The notes: a model not told the origin generated them from the sequence alone. Counted from the first letter of the stretch, positions 36,280-45,584 are shown. The stretch: 64,000 bases of DNA from Lentibacillus cibarius (GCF_005887555.1 NZ_VCIA01000001.1:1798001-1862000); one strand, 5' to 3'. Made by a program: numbers and translations.

Positions 36280-37037
36280 ATGAAACGTTCAACGAAATTT
36301 TTTCTAATTTTGGTCAGTGTCGGTCTGTTTGTGCTGGCCGCGTGTACTAATGAAATGGGCGCGGATTATCACAATAGAGTAGATGTAGATAACAACCAGC
36401 TGCCTATCTCAGCAATGAGAACAGACCAGTCCAGTAATCAAGAAGGGCCAGGAGCTCAACAGATTGACTTTCGTGAAAATCTGAACGAACGTGGCCTAAC
36501 AGAAATAACTGGGGAACAAATTACAATGGACCGACGAACAAAAGGGAAGATCCGCTAGAGCGTCATTTGCAAAGAGGCAACGATCCACAAATTAAGCAGC
36601 GTCCAGCCGGGCAAGAGCCTATTGATCGTCGAAACAACGATAACCGACCTCAACAGGGAATCGGTGAATACGCATCCGAAGTGATTAAGCTGACAAACAG
36701 GGAACGAAATAAGCAGGGACTTCCCGCACTAAAAACAGACAAACAATTAAGTCGCGTTGCCAGAAATAAGTCGATGGACATGAAACAAAAAAATTATTTT
36801 TCCCACAAAAGTCCGACGTATGGATCCCCGTTTGACATGATGAAGCAGTTTGATGTCACCTTTCAATCAGCAGGTGAAAATATCGCGAGAGGGCAACGTA
36901 CACCCGAACAGGTTGTTGAAGGCTGGATGAACAGTAAAGCGCACCGCAACAATATCCTTAATGATTCATTCACTCATATTGGTGTCGGTTTTACAAAAGA
37001 GGGAAATTACTGGACACAAATGTTCATTGAGAAATAA
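36280..37037 (+). pseudogene. CAP/SCP-domain lipoprotein, apparently split by a one-base deletion
   Basis: The first frame gives a lipoprotein signal (lipobox LAAC, Cys near 22) and a polar linker ending in EQIT, then runs off to a stop at 36558. The second frame continues with a polar linker and a CAP domain (about 125 residues; LTNRERNKQGLPAL, YFSHKSPTYGSP, AGENIARGQ, NSKAHRNNILN). Adding one A at 36525-36526 gives EQITNGPTNKREDPLERHL and one protein of about 252 residues. CAP lipoproteins such as YkwD are exported and of uncertain function. It follows sspH by 28 bp. Either a real pseudogene or a sequencing error; the downstream part could also start at a TTG (36567), but without a ribosome site or signal. 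Confidence 0.8.
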
Positions 37038-37046
37038 AAAGATTTA

Positions 37047-37076
37047 AGCCATGTTGTGCAACAGCATGGCTTTTTC
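37047..37076 (+). terminator. Terminator after the CAP-domain gene
   Basis: AGCCATG / CATGGCT stem with an 11-base loop followed by TTTTTC, ten bases past the stop. Confidence 0.85.
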
Positions 37077-37187
37077 AAAATAAGAAGCACTTTTTTTGAC
37101 ACTGTTGAATAAAAAAGTTAGTGTCAATACATATAATTCCTATTATTTTTATATGAATTAATATCACCTTTTACAGGGGGAAAATCA

Positions 37188-38432
37188 ATGAAAGCAATGT
37201 GGAGAGGTTATTTGCAAGCATCGCTCATATTAAAAATCACCGTTGCACTAGGGCTTGGTGTTCTAATTGGTTTGATTCTTGGCGAGGATGCAGCTGTTCT
37301 GGCGCCATTTGGCGATCTTTTGCTACGTCTTTTAAGATTTCTGATTGTACCACTCGTTCTGTTTACATTAATTGTTGGTGTCAATCAAGCAAATTTGGGA
37401 AATCTTGGCCGGATGGGCGGAAAAGTCTTTATCTATTATCTTGTGACATCAGCATTTGCTATCACAGTCGGAATCGCAGTTGCCAGCATGTTTAACCCTG
37501 GAACAGGAATGACACTTGATGGCAGTGAGTCATTTGATGTCCCGGAAAACCCCGGACTTACCAGTGTTCTCTTAAATATCGTTCCTAACAATATTATAAC
37601 AGCATTCAGCGAACTGAACTTATTAGGTATTATTTTTACCGCGCTGGTATTCGGTATTGCTATCTCGATATTGCGTTCGTCAGAGAATACTCATGAGATT
37701 GGTGAAACCGTGTACAACGTTATCAACGGGCTCAACGAAGCTACGATGACAATTATGAAGGGAATCATTCAGTATGTCCCGGTCGGAGTTTTCGCGATTG
37801 TAGCAGAGATTGTCGGAAAGCAAGGAGGCAATACACTGCTTTCGCTTGGCAATGTGATTGCAGTTCTGTATATAGCATTACTTGTCCAGCTTCTCATCTA
37901 TGTAATTTTTATGTCACTGTCAAAAATTAATATCAAAGACTTTTTCAAACAGGGACGCACACCGATGATCACCGCGTTTGTCACGCAAAGTAGCTCTGGC
38001 TCACTACCGCTGACACTGAATGCCGCTAAGAATCTTAACCTGGCAAAAAGTCTTTACGGGTTCAGTCTCCCGCTTGGTGCAACGATTAACATGGATGGAG
38101 CAGCCATCCGGATTGCCGTATCCGCCGTTTTTGCTGCCAACGTGGTCGGGGATCCGCTCAGCTTCACGGAAATGCTGCAAGTCGTGCTCGTCGGTACCTT
38201 GGCATCGGTTGGTACTGCTGGTGTACCTGGTGCAGGCATCATCATGATTGCTACCGTGTTTGCTCAACTTGGTTTGCCAATGGAAGCTGTTGGATTGCTC
38301 ACCGCCATTGACGTTCTCGTCGGCATGGGATGTACAGCTCTGAACGTGACCGGCGATCTAGTCGGAACAAGCATTATTAATAAAACGGAACAAGACAGAG
38401 ATGACAATTCTACAAATCTGAGCAAAGGTTAA
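37188..38432 (+). CDS. Dicarboxylate/amino acid:cation symporter (DAACS)
   Basis: A 414-residue GltP/DctA-family symporter with eight helices and two hairpins: the serine-rich hairpin TQSSSGSLPLTL and the helix 7 motif GATINMDGAA (the NMDG sodium site) are both present, as is the helix 8 segment DVLVGMGCTALNVTGDLVG. It imports glutamate, aspartate, serine/threonine or C4-dicarboxylates with Na+ or H+; which one is not evident. Ribosome site AGGGGGA. Own terminator. The XRE-cupin gene lies convergently downstream. Confidence 0.92.
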   Translation: MKAMWRGYLQASLILKITVALGLGVLIGLILGEDAAVLAPFGDLLLRLLRFLIVPLVLFTLIVGVNQANLGNLGRMGGKVFIYYLVTSAFAITVGIAVASMFNPGTGMTLDGSESFDVPENPGLTSVLLNIVPNNIITAFSELNLLGIIFTALVFGIAISILRSSENTHEIGETVYNVINGLNEATMTIMKGIIQYVPVGVFAIVAEIVGKQGGNTLLSLGNVIAVLYIALLVQLLIYVIFMSLSKINIKDFFKQGRTPMITAFVTQSSSGSLPLTLNAAKNLNLAKSLYGFSLPLGATINMDGAAIRIAVSAVFAANVVGDPLSFTEMLQVVLVGTLASVGTAGVPGAGIIMIATVFAQLGLPMEAVGLLTAIDVLVGMGCTALNVTGDLVGTSIINKTEQDRDDNSTNLSKG

Positions 38433-38437
38433 ATTCT

Positions 38438-38477
38438 CATACATCTCCCGTATTTTTCGGGGAGGTGTATGTTTTAA
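38438..38477 (+). terminator. Terminator of the DAACS symporter gene
   Basis: CATACATCTCCCG / CGGGGAGGTGTATG with a T-rich loop and a TTTTAA tail. Confidence 0.85.
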
Positions 38478-38601
38478 ATGATGGACCAAGGTTGGACGGT
38501 CAAAAGATCTCGGAGAACAACGCTACTGGACATTTCCACCTGCAAAACGACTGAAAATACCCTCGAGAATACCTTCCACCGGGGGATCATCGCTAACCTG
38601 A

Positions 38602-39156
38602 TTAATCGTCAATGAACACTGTCAGCACTTTAGCCCCATCATTGTCGACCGGGATGAACAGATGCGGTTTCACACCTTTAAAATAGCTTGTATCACCCTT
38701 TTCCATATAATGCTTTTCTCCGTCATAAAAAAGCTCAATCGCCCCTTCAACAATGTAAATAAACTCATCTTGGGAGTGCGTATACGGCTCGTGACGCTTA
38801 TTATAATCTTTCGGGGTGACATGGACGATGGTCGGTTCAATCCGTGAAAAATGGGACCGATTGGCGAGCAGTTCAAACGAATAACCCATATTCTCATCAT
38901 CTACGTTCATTTGCCTGTCCCCTTTAGGAAGCACCACCAAATCTGTCTCCGGATGCCCGTCTAGCACCCACGTTAACGGTACATCAAGGGCCTCAGAAAC
39001 TTTAGAAAGTGTTGCAACAGCAGATGTAGTCTGGCCATTTTCAATTTTTGAGAGCAGGCTTTTGGAAATACCGCACCGATCTGCTACTTGCTGCTGTGTA
39101 TGTTTACTTTTAATACGTGCTTGCTTCAGCTTCTGGCCTATCGTTTCAAGATTAAT
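38602..39156 (-). CDS. XRE-cupin transcriptional regulator with apparent ATT start
   Basis: A 184-residue regulator of the HTH-XRE plus cupin_2 type (PuuR-like). The helix-turn-helix (about 8-62) contains TQQQVADRCGISKSLLSKIE; the cupin (about 110-180) contains HSQDEFIYIVEGAIELFYDG and GDTSYFKGVKPHLF. An ATG at 38967 would remove the whole DNA-binding domain. In frame, the only positions between the upstream TGA and the domain are non-standard codons; ATT at 39156 lies seven bases after AAAGGAGAG and gives N-L-E-T-I-G-Q-K-L, the expected N-terminus. So it is either a true ATT start or a point error. Target genes unknown. Confidence 0.8.
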   Translation of the reverse strand: MNLETIGQKLKQARIKSKHTQQQVADRCGISKSLLSKIENGQTTSAVATLSKVSEALDVPLTWVLDGHPETDLVVLPKGDRQMNVDDENMGYSFELLANRSHFSRIEPTIVHVTPKDYNKRHEPYTHSQDEFIYIVEGAIELFYDGEKHYMEKGDTSYFKGVKPHLFIPVDNDGAKVLTVFIDD

Positions 39157-39289
39157 AGCTACTCTCTCCTTTCACCTGAATCAATCAAATTCCTTCCTAC
39201 ATAGAATAGAGCAAATTGCGCACGCTGGCAACCGGTAGATGTTTTTTAGCTGTACAAATGGGACGGCGATATAAGGTGGTAAGTAATTT

Positions 39290-39532
39290 AGCCGGATCCG
39301 TCGATGTCTCGGACTATTCCGGTGATGTCCCCGCACAATCCGTTGATATCTCGACCTATTCCGTTGATATCCCCGCATAATCCGTCGATACCTTCGACTA
39401 TTCCGCTGATGTCCCCATACGATCCGTTGATGTCTCGACCTATTCCGCTGATATCCCCGCATAATCCGTCGATACCTTCGACTATTCCGCTGATGTCCTC
39501 ATACGATCCGTCGATATCCCCGGTGGCCACAT
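39290..39532 (-). repeat. Intergenic tandem repeat, 42-bp period (21-bp subrepeat)
   Basis: About 5.5 copies of a 42-bp unit containing GACTATTCCG, GATGTCCCC and ATCCGT, each made of two diverged 21-bp halves. Because the period is a multiple of three, one minus frame stays open (39288-39542, 84 codons) and would encode 7-residue repeats such as GDISGI and GIDGLC. It starts at an ATG six bases after AGGTGAGGG, but that site is inside a strong hairpin. Most likely non-coding. Confidence 0.8.
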
Positions 39533-39547
39533 CCTGATACATGGCAA

Positions 39548-39577
39548 ACCCTCACCTGCTTACATGCAGGTGAGGGT
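39548..39577 (-). terminator. Strong hairpin downstream of the HMG-CoA lyase gene
   Basis: ACCCTCACCTGC / GCAGGTGAGGGT is a perfect 12-bp stem with a 6-base loop, about 75 bases beyond the stop of the gene at 39653. There is only a short TTT after it. The right arm contains AGGTGAGGG, the possible ribosome site of the repeat ORF. Confidence 0.55.
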
Positions 39578-39652
39578 ATTTCCGTCCATATTATAGTAAC
39601 TCCTATTTCATTTCGCGTCTGCGTCCGATATCGGCGCTAAATCTCCTACCTA

Positions 39653-40558
39653 TCAGCTTTGGCTTGCTGCTGATGCTAATGTCTTACTGGGCAGCGTTTT
39701 GCCTAGCTTATTCTGAATAAAAAGTGCCGCTTCCTGGAGTTTTCGTTCACTGATACCTGTATTGATTCCTAGTCCGTGCAACAAATACAAGACATCATTC
39801 GTCGCGACATTTCCCGCGGCTCCCGGTGCATACGGGCAGCCACCCAAGCCGCCAATGGAGCTGTCAAACCGGGTAATGCCATATTCCATCGATGTCATGA
39901 TATTGGCGATGGCCATTCCGCGCGTGTCGTGGAAGTGCATAATGATGCTTTCCTGCGGGTAGCGGCTGAGGACGACATCCAACAGCTGCTCCACTTGCGA
40001 GGGTACGGCCGTGCCAATTGTATCACCAAGTGAAACATCATCCACACCGAATGCAAACAGCTTATCACAGACGCGAACGACCTGTTCCGGGGTAATCCGT
40101 CCTTCATACGGGCAGTCAAACACTGTCGACACATACCCCGTCACATGTTTTCCCGCTTTTTTTGCTTCCTCTATCACTTCCTGCAATACGGGAAAAGATT
40201 CGTCAATAGATTTGTTGATGTTTTTCCGGTTATGCGTTTCACTTGCTGACATGAACACCGATGCTCCGTCAATTCCCGTCTCCAACGCAAGCTCAAGCCC
40301 TTTCATGTTAGGAACTAGCGCCGAGTAACTGACATTTGGATGTCGTTTTATTCTTTTGCCGACATCATGAGCGTCCGACAAAGCCGGAACCCATTTCGGA
40401 TGAACAAATGAGGAGTACTCAATCTCCTTCACACCCGACTCTGACAGCATATTAATCCAGTGGACTTTATCCGCCGTGGCCACCCTTGCTTTTTCATTTT
40501 GCAAACCATCGCGCGGACCAACTTCCTTTATCTGTACATTTTCCGGCCAACGTCCCAT
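39653..40558 (-). CDS. mvaB: Hydroxymethylglutaryl-CoA lyase
   Basis: A 301-residue HMGL-like barrel that splits HMG-CoA into acetyl-CoA and acetoacetate, the last step of leucine degradation. Metal and active-site features: EVGPRDGLQNE near residue 12, HFHDTRGMA near 205, and the signature GGLGGCPYAPGAAGN with the catalytic Cys near 238. Very similar in length to B. subtilis YngG. Ribosome site GGAGGGGG. It stands alone, without the other leucine-degradation genes. Confidence 0.93.
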   Translation of the reverse strand: MGRWPENVQIKEVGPRDGLQNEKARVATADKVHWINMLSESGVKEIEYSSFVHPKWVPALSDAHDVGKRIKRHPNVSYSALVPNMKGLELALETGIDGASVFMSASETHNRKNINKSIDESFPVLQEVIEEAKKAGKHVTGYVSTVFDCPYEGRITPEQVVRVCDKLFAFGVDDVSLGDTIGTAVPSQVEQLLDVVLSRYPQESIIMHFHDTRGMAIANIMTSMEYGITRFDSSIGGLGGCPYAPGAAGNVATNDVLYLLHGLGINTGISERKLQEAALFIQNKLGKTLPSKTLASAASQS

Positions 40559-40942
40559 GCATCCCCCTCCTTTTCATTATTGAAAAACCTGCCTCGTGAT
40601 GAATCCGTTTGCAAAGTTGCTTATAACACCAAATTTGCTGACAATAGTTCAACATATTCCCATTATATTCATATAAGTTTCTTTTGATTCAACATTGTTG
40701 AACCTAGTGTAATAAAAAATACCCGTTATGTCAAATTTATGAAATATAAAAATATTATGTACATAGTCGTCCCAGAGGTTATTTCCAAATGAAATATTCG
40801 TTTCTTATCTTTAAATAAAAACCCGAACGATGATTCAAAACCGTTAGATTTCGAATCAGTTCGGGTTTTCAGCATATAATTGACTTTTAAATGAAAAAAG
40901 GTGTTTCCTTTCAGCTATTATTTCGTATCTTCCATTAACGTA
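40559..40942. other. Intergenic region upstream of mvaB with a terminator
   Basis: The 384-bp gap is AT-rich, holding the mvaB promoter region on one side and the hairpin at 40817-40869 on the other. No gene is supported. Confidence 0.45.
40817..40869. terminator. Long hairpin terminator upstream of mvaB, downstream of the YhgE-like gene
   Basis: AAAACCCGAAC with GATGATTC pairs with GAATCA and GTTCGGGTTTT; A/T runs on both sides. It lies 74 bases past the stop of the minus-strand gene at 40943. Confidence 0.8.
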
Positions 40943-42781
40943 TTACCGGAAAAGATCCATGAGCCGAGCCCAAAAACCTTTCTCTTCTTTTTCATCTGTT
41001 CGCTCGGTTAAATCAGGTTCTGCCATTTCAATCCGCTTGGTCTGCAGGACGAATTGCACCACGTCAATCTTTTCATTTTTATCTGAAACAAACGATTGCG
41101 GTTCAAAATCTGATGCGTCGTATTCATCCATCATTTCATCGACCTCTGACTGCACTTCACCAGGCAAATCGCTCGTTTCTTGCTGCAGTTCTTCTGCTCC
41201 ACTTTTCAGTTCACTAGCACCGCTATCAAGGTCGGAGGTGCCTCCCGTTATTTCTTGAATACCGGCATTAATGTCCTGGTAGGAAGTTGCCAAATTGCCG
41301 ACGCCATCGGTATAGTCTACCAGGCCGCTATGAAATGCCTTATATTCAGTAGCTAAAGCGGACAATCCTTTTTCCAGCTCTTTCAAGGCACCCATTTGAT
41401 TCATGTTTTTCATGGATTTTTCTATACCAGTAGCCATATTTTCGGCATTGTTGGCCATCGTCCGTAAATTGCCGGAGACCTTATCCAGTGTACCGGAGAC
41501 AGCACCAAATACTCTCTGAACAGCCTGATACGTCCCTTTGGCTTGTTGGGCGGACCGGTACGTATCCAGCAATTGTTTGATGACCCTTGGATCAGCATTA
41601 CTGTTTTGTAGTGCTTGGATTTGTTGTTTACTAATTCCGTAGTTCGGTATCCCGCTCATAGCACTATCCAACTGACTGTACGCCTTCCTGTAATTTCGCT
41701 CCAAGGTATCCAGCCCTTCAGCCGACTGACGCAAACCGCCCGCCATATCACGAAGCCCTTTAGGCACCTTGTTAAACTCACGCATATCTGGGGCGCCAGC
41801 GTTCCCTTGCAAAGACTTGTCCATCTTTTGCAAAGCGTCACGAATGTCAGCAGAACCACGCTTCAGCTCACCGGACGATTGATCGAGTTCGTTTATACCA
41901 CTTAAATAATCACTGGACCCGCTACTCAAATCGGCTGCACCGTCATTAAGATCAGAAATACCACGGTTCAAGTCACCGACACCCTTATTGATATCACGGA
42001 TTGCGTTAGATAGCGACTGCATTTTGCTTTTCATATTACCTAAATTCGGATCCTCTATTGGCATAGACGCAGGTGTTGCCGATATGCTGATTGGATCCAT
42101 TTCAAAATCGGTGACATCAGCGGATATAATAAACGTTTCCTCTTTTTCCGGCATCACGGTGAACGTTACTTGGGTATCTTTACCCGAACTAACTTTCATT
42201 CCATCAGGCGCCTGAATATTAGTGAATGTCTCCGGACCCATTGTCGCTGAAATTTGTAGCATGTAGTTCTTGAAAAATACGGGATCGACATTTCCATTGG
42301 CGGATGTGGCAATCTGCAGTTCGAGTGTACCGTTCTTGCCCGCCAGCTCATCCGGCCCCAATTCTTTTCCATCAAGTATATAGGTGATATGGATATCCCA
42401 TGGGAGTGGCTGATTGGCCATATCTCCCTGATAATAAAACTCACCCTTTTCCGCTTGAAAACGGATTTTATTGTCGCTAGTCTGTTTCACGTCTTTTAAA
42501 TTACTCAGGTTCCGGACATCAGTATACTTCCCGTAGTCCACAAGTTGACCGGGTTCGGTGACATGAAACGTGTTGATGACATACATATCTTCCAGCGAAC
42601 CACTCGCATCCAGATTTCCGTAAATTGCCTCATCCTTCGTGGAATATTCGCCGGCTTTCGTCCCTGTATCATCCGTCTTTTGTCCATCATTCGTATCGTC
42701 TGCAGCAAAAGATGGTACGGGAAGTGAGCCAACCACGAGCATGGCACTCATTAATACAGTCAGTAATTTTTTTAGCCGCAT
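40943..42781 (-). CDS. Secreted YhgE-like coiled-coil protein, partner of MMPL exporter
   Basis: A 612-residue protein with a signal peptide (MRLKKLLTVLMSAMLVVGS, cleaved after SFA at about 27). The N-terminal half is a beta-rich domain. From about 285 there are heptad-like repeats of the YhgE/X-X11 type, with D-LN-G--DL-SG patterns and again DLDSGASELKSGAEEL at about 515-545. Unlike YhgE it lacks clear C-terminal membrane helices and ends in a basic, aromatic tail (GFWARLMDLFR). ATG 42781 follows GAGGTGAG; the long upstream extension overlaps the MMPL gene and is not used. It lies four bases after the MMPL stop and is probably its extracytoplasmic partner. Confidence 0.75.
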   Translation of the reverse strand: MRLKKLLTVLMSAMLVVGSLPVPSFAADDTNDGQKTDDTGTKAGEYSTKDEAIYGNLDASGSLEDMYVINTFHVTEPGQLVDYGKYTDVRNLSNLKDVKQTSDNKIRFQAEKGEFYYQGDMANQPLPWDIHITYILDGKELGPDELAGKNGTLELQIATSANGNVDPVFFKNYMLQISATMGPETFTNIQAPDGMKVSSGKDTQVTFTVMPEKEETFIISADVTDFEMDPISISATPASMPIEDPNLGNMKSKMQSLSNAIRDINKGVGDLNRGISDLNDGAADLSSGSSDYLSGINELDQSSGELKRGSADIRDALQKMDKSLQGNAGAPDMREFNKVPKGLRDMAGGLRQSAEGLDTLERNYRKAYSQLDSAMSGIPNYGISKQQIQALQNSNADPRVIKQLLDTYRSAQQAKGTYQAVQRVFGAVSGTLDKVSGNLRTMANNAENMATGIEKSMKNMNQMGALKELEKGLSALATEYKAFHSGLVDYTDGVGNLATSYQDINAGIQEITGGTSDLDSGASELKSGAEELQQETSDLPGEVQSEVDEMMDEYDASDFEPQSFVSDKNEKIDVVQFVLQTKRIEMAEPDLTERTDEKEEKGFWARLMDLFR

Positions 42782-42785
42782 AGCC

Positions 42786-44843
42786 TTACTCACCTCTATA
42801 AAAATTTGGTTTAAAGGTTGTTTTTTTGATAACCCGGTCAAATACAAGTAATAAAGCCGGTAGGAAAAGCACAACCAAGAGAAATGCCAGTAACGCACCG
42901 CGCCCAAGCAACAGGCCAATGGATGAAACGATTGGATCGGATGATGTTGCCCATAAAATAAATCCAACACTAGATAGGATTGATACAGACACACCAATTG
43001 AGAAAATCTTTTCATCAATTGTTTTCTTAACCGCAGCCATTGCGCGCATTTCTTTCCGGTTTTCGGTATAAGCTTCCGTCAATAAAATGGCATAATCGAC
43101 CGTTGCGGCAAGCTGGACCGTGCTAACGATTAAATATCCTATATAGATAAGAGATGAATCGGTGAAATACGGCACCGCCAAATTAATCCATACAGCCGAT
43201 TGAATCGTCAGCAGCAGTACAACCGGAATAGAAATTGATCGGAACGTGATTAAAAGGACAAGGGCAATCGTCATAACCGTCAGTACGTTCACCACTGTAT
43301 TATCTCGCTCAACGACGTGTTTCATGTCATACAGTGTGACACTTTCCCCGAGGGCATAGTAATCATCGCCATAATAGTCTTCCGCTGTACCCTTCACATT
43401 CTCCACAAGGGAAAAGGCGTCTTCTCCCTCTGTATCAGTTGTCGTATTTAAAACAATTCGGCTGTAGTTCTCCGAGAAGAACTGACTTCTAGTCGATTCG
43501 TCGAGGTATTCAGGGGGTATGGCCGTTCCAACATTGCTAACATAGGAAACCGTACTTTTTACGTTATCAAGGTCATCAAGTTCCTGAACAAGCTCATCTT
43601 CCCGTGCCAGATCACCTTTTGGCACTAGCATAACGATTGGTGTAAATTTACCGAAATCATCTTTAATGTCGGCAGCATCGTGGCCAGCCCGAGTTGAATC
43701 CGGATGTCCCCCGGTCCCGTAAAGAAAGTTCGTCTCGCTCTGTGCCAAAAACGCCGGGACAATCAAGAGCAGTACGATGATAATGGTCGGAATGCGTAAT
43801 TTAAGAAGACCCTTCCCAACACGCGGTGTCGTCGGTAAAAATGGTTTGTGTGCTGTTTTATCAATCCATTTATAAAACATTAGCGTCAGTGCCGGCAAGA
43901 AAACAATGACACTGATAAAACTGAGCAAAATGCCTTTAACCAGGTTCAGTCCCAAGTCTGCGCCAATTTCAAAGTCCATAAAGGTGAGCGCGGTGAAGCC
44001 GAAGAACGTGGTTGAAGCACTGGCAGCGATTGCTGGAAATGACCGCTTCATCGCAAGCTGCATGGCTTCTTTCGGGTCCGATGTCTCTTTCCGATAATCG
44101 GCAAAACTATGCAGCAGGAATATCGCGTAATCAAGCGATACAGCAAGCTGTAAAATCGGTGCCACTGCTTGTGTTACAAAGGAAATTTCGCCGATAAAGA
44201 TGTTCGTCCCCAAGTTAATCAGGACAGAAACCCCAATAGCTGTCAGAAAAAATATTGGTTCGGCCCATGACGTTGTCGACAGAAATAGAATCAGGATGAC
44301 AACCGGCACAAGAATCGCTGCAGCAAACATTGATTCCTTCCCTGTCTGTTCTTGTGATATGGCCGTATCCAACGCATCACCGGACATAGCGCCGTCTTCA
44401 CCGATCAAATCATAGATAGCATCTGTTGTTTGCACTTCTTTACCATCTTCAATTTCAAAGGAAAACAGCGCATTGCCATCTTTATAGTACGATTCAACGG
44501 TATCTTCATCCGCCGTTTCGATCGGTGTCTTGATATCAATAGCGTCATCTAGCCACGTTACATTCGAGACGCCATCGATAGCTTTCAAATCTTTTTTATA
44601 CGTCAATGCTTCCTGAATGCTAACGTCTTTCATCATTACCCGTGTATTGGCTACAGTCCCGTCAAATTCATCTTCCATCACATCCATCGCTACCGTGGAT
44701 GGTGCGTCATCCGGTAAATAGTCAACCATATCATGATTGACCGAGACCATGGACTGTACCAACGCACTGACAATCGCCAGCATCATAAAGGTGATGACGA
44801 TTGATTTTCTATGCTTTAAAACAGTTGTTCTTAGTTTTTCAAT
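42786..44843 (-). CDS. RND/MMPL-family exporter, start codon unclear
   Basis: A protein of about 685 residues with 12 helices in two RND repeats, each with a large outside loop (about 45-190 and 375-520). Motifs such as AVSLDYAIFLLHSF and ATVDYAILLTEAY, carrying the proton-relay Asp, are typical of bacterial MMPL exporters. The first ATG (44786) lies inside the first helix. In frame upstream there is a basic N-terminus EKLRTTVLKHRKSIVITF but only ATT (44843) as a start, after AGAGAGGATGA; alternatively ATG at about 44855 with a one-base frameshift (MNT-IEKLRT). Paired with the YhgE-like protein and divergent TetR. Substrate unknown, probably lipid or drug. Confidence 0.85.
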   Translation of the reverse strand: MEKLRTTVLKHRKSIVITFMMLAIVSALVQSMVSVNHDMVDYLPDDAPSTVAMDVMEDEFDGTVANTRVMMKDVSIQEALTYKKDLKAIDGVSNVTWLDDAIDIKTPIETADEDTVESYYKDGNALFSFEIEDGKEVQTTDAIYDLIGEDGAMSGDALDTAISQEQTGKESMFAAAILVPVVILILFLSTTSWAEPIFFLTAIGVSVLINLGTNIFIGEISFVTQAVAPILQLAVSLDYAIFLLHSFADYRKETSDPKEAMQLAMKRSFPAIAASASTTFFGFTALTFMDFEIGADLGLNLVKGILLSFISVIVFLPALTLMFYKWIDKTAHKPFLPTTPRVGKGLLKLRIPTIIIVLLLIVPAFLAQSETNFLYGTGGHPDSTRAGHDAADIKDDFGKFTPIVMLVPKGDLAREDELVQELDDLDNVKSTVSYVSNVGTAIPPEYLDESTRSQFFSENYSRIVLNTTTDTEGEDAFSLVENVKGTAEDYYGDDYYALGESVTLYDMKHVVERDNTVVNVLTVMTIALVLLITFRSISIPVVLLLTIQSAVWINLAVPYFTDSSLIYIGYLIVSTVQLAATVDYAILLTEAYTENRKEMRAMAAVKKTIDEKIFSIGVSVSILSSVGFILWATSSDPIVSSIGLLLGRGALLAFLLVVLFLPALLLVFDRVIKKTTFKPNFYRGE

Positions 44844-45000
44844 CGGTGTTCATCCTCTCTTGCTTCATTCATTCGAACACGATAATATTATATACGACAA
44901 CGTGTTGGATTTACAACAAACAGTTTTTTATTTCGCGTATATAATCCGACATATGGAGAATAATTGTTGTCTAACATCTAAAAGAAAGTGTGACGTTTTG

Positions 45001-45552
45001 ATGAACCAAAAATTAGACCGCCGAAAAAAATATACTCGCATGGCCCTAAAATATAGTTTAATCACATTGTTAAAAATAAAACCAATTTCCACTATTACTG
45101 TCAAGGAAATTTGCGAACGAGCCGATATTAATCGATCCACTTTTTACACCCACTACCATGACCAATTCGATTTACTAGAACAAATAGAGGAAAAAATGAT
45201 TGCCGATATCAATACTTATTTAAGTCAGTATAATTTCACGCGAGATGAAAAATCCCTGCAAATGACGGAAAAGCTATTGGAATATATCGCCGCCAATTAT
45301 GACATCTGCCAAACACTTCTTAATGAAAATGGCGATCATTCCTTTGAAAGGCGAGTAATGGACGTCGCCCGCACATTCCTCGTAAGAAACTGGACGGAAA
45401 AAAACAACATGGATGCTGACTTATCCGAATACGCCGGAACCTTCCTCATTAGCGGAAGCATCTACGTCATCAAGCAGTGGCTTGCCAACAACATGGACAA
45501 GCCACCAAAACAAATCGCCCAACTAATCAATAGCATAGAACTTAACGGATAG
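45001..45552 (+). CDS. TetR/AcrR-family regulator
   Basis: A 183-residue TetR protein with the N-terminal helix-turn-helix TITVKEICERADINRSTFYTHYHDQFDLLEQIEE (residues about 28-60, quoted in part) and a TetR_C_33-like ligand domain. ATG 45001 is chosen; the ribosome site (GAAAGTGTGACG) is weak. It is divergent from the MMPL gene and so likely represses that exporter operon. AACACG (44878) and CGTGTT (44902) form a possible operator dyad in the gap. Confidence 0.85.
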   Translation: MNQKLDRRKKYTRMALKYSLITLLKIKPISTITVKEICERADINRSTFYTHYHDQFDLLEQIEEKMIADINTYLSQYNFTRDEKSLQMTEKLLEYIAANYDICQTLLNENGDHSFERRVMDVARTFLVRNWTEKNNMDADLSEYAGTFLISGSIYVIKQWLANNMDKPPKQIAQLINSIELNG

Positions 45553-45584
45553 GCCCAAGAGGACAGCGAGAACCAAGGGGACAG

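Noticed and set aside
42784..43018. N-terminal extension of the YhgE-like protein to 691 residues
   Set aside because: The extension overlaps the MMPL gene, and the ATG at 42781 has a good ribosome site followed at once by a signal peptide.
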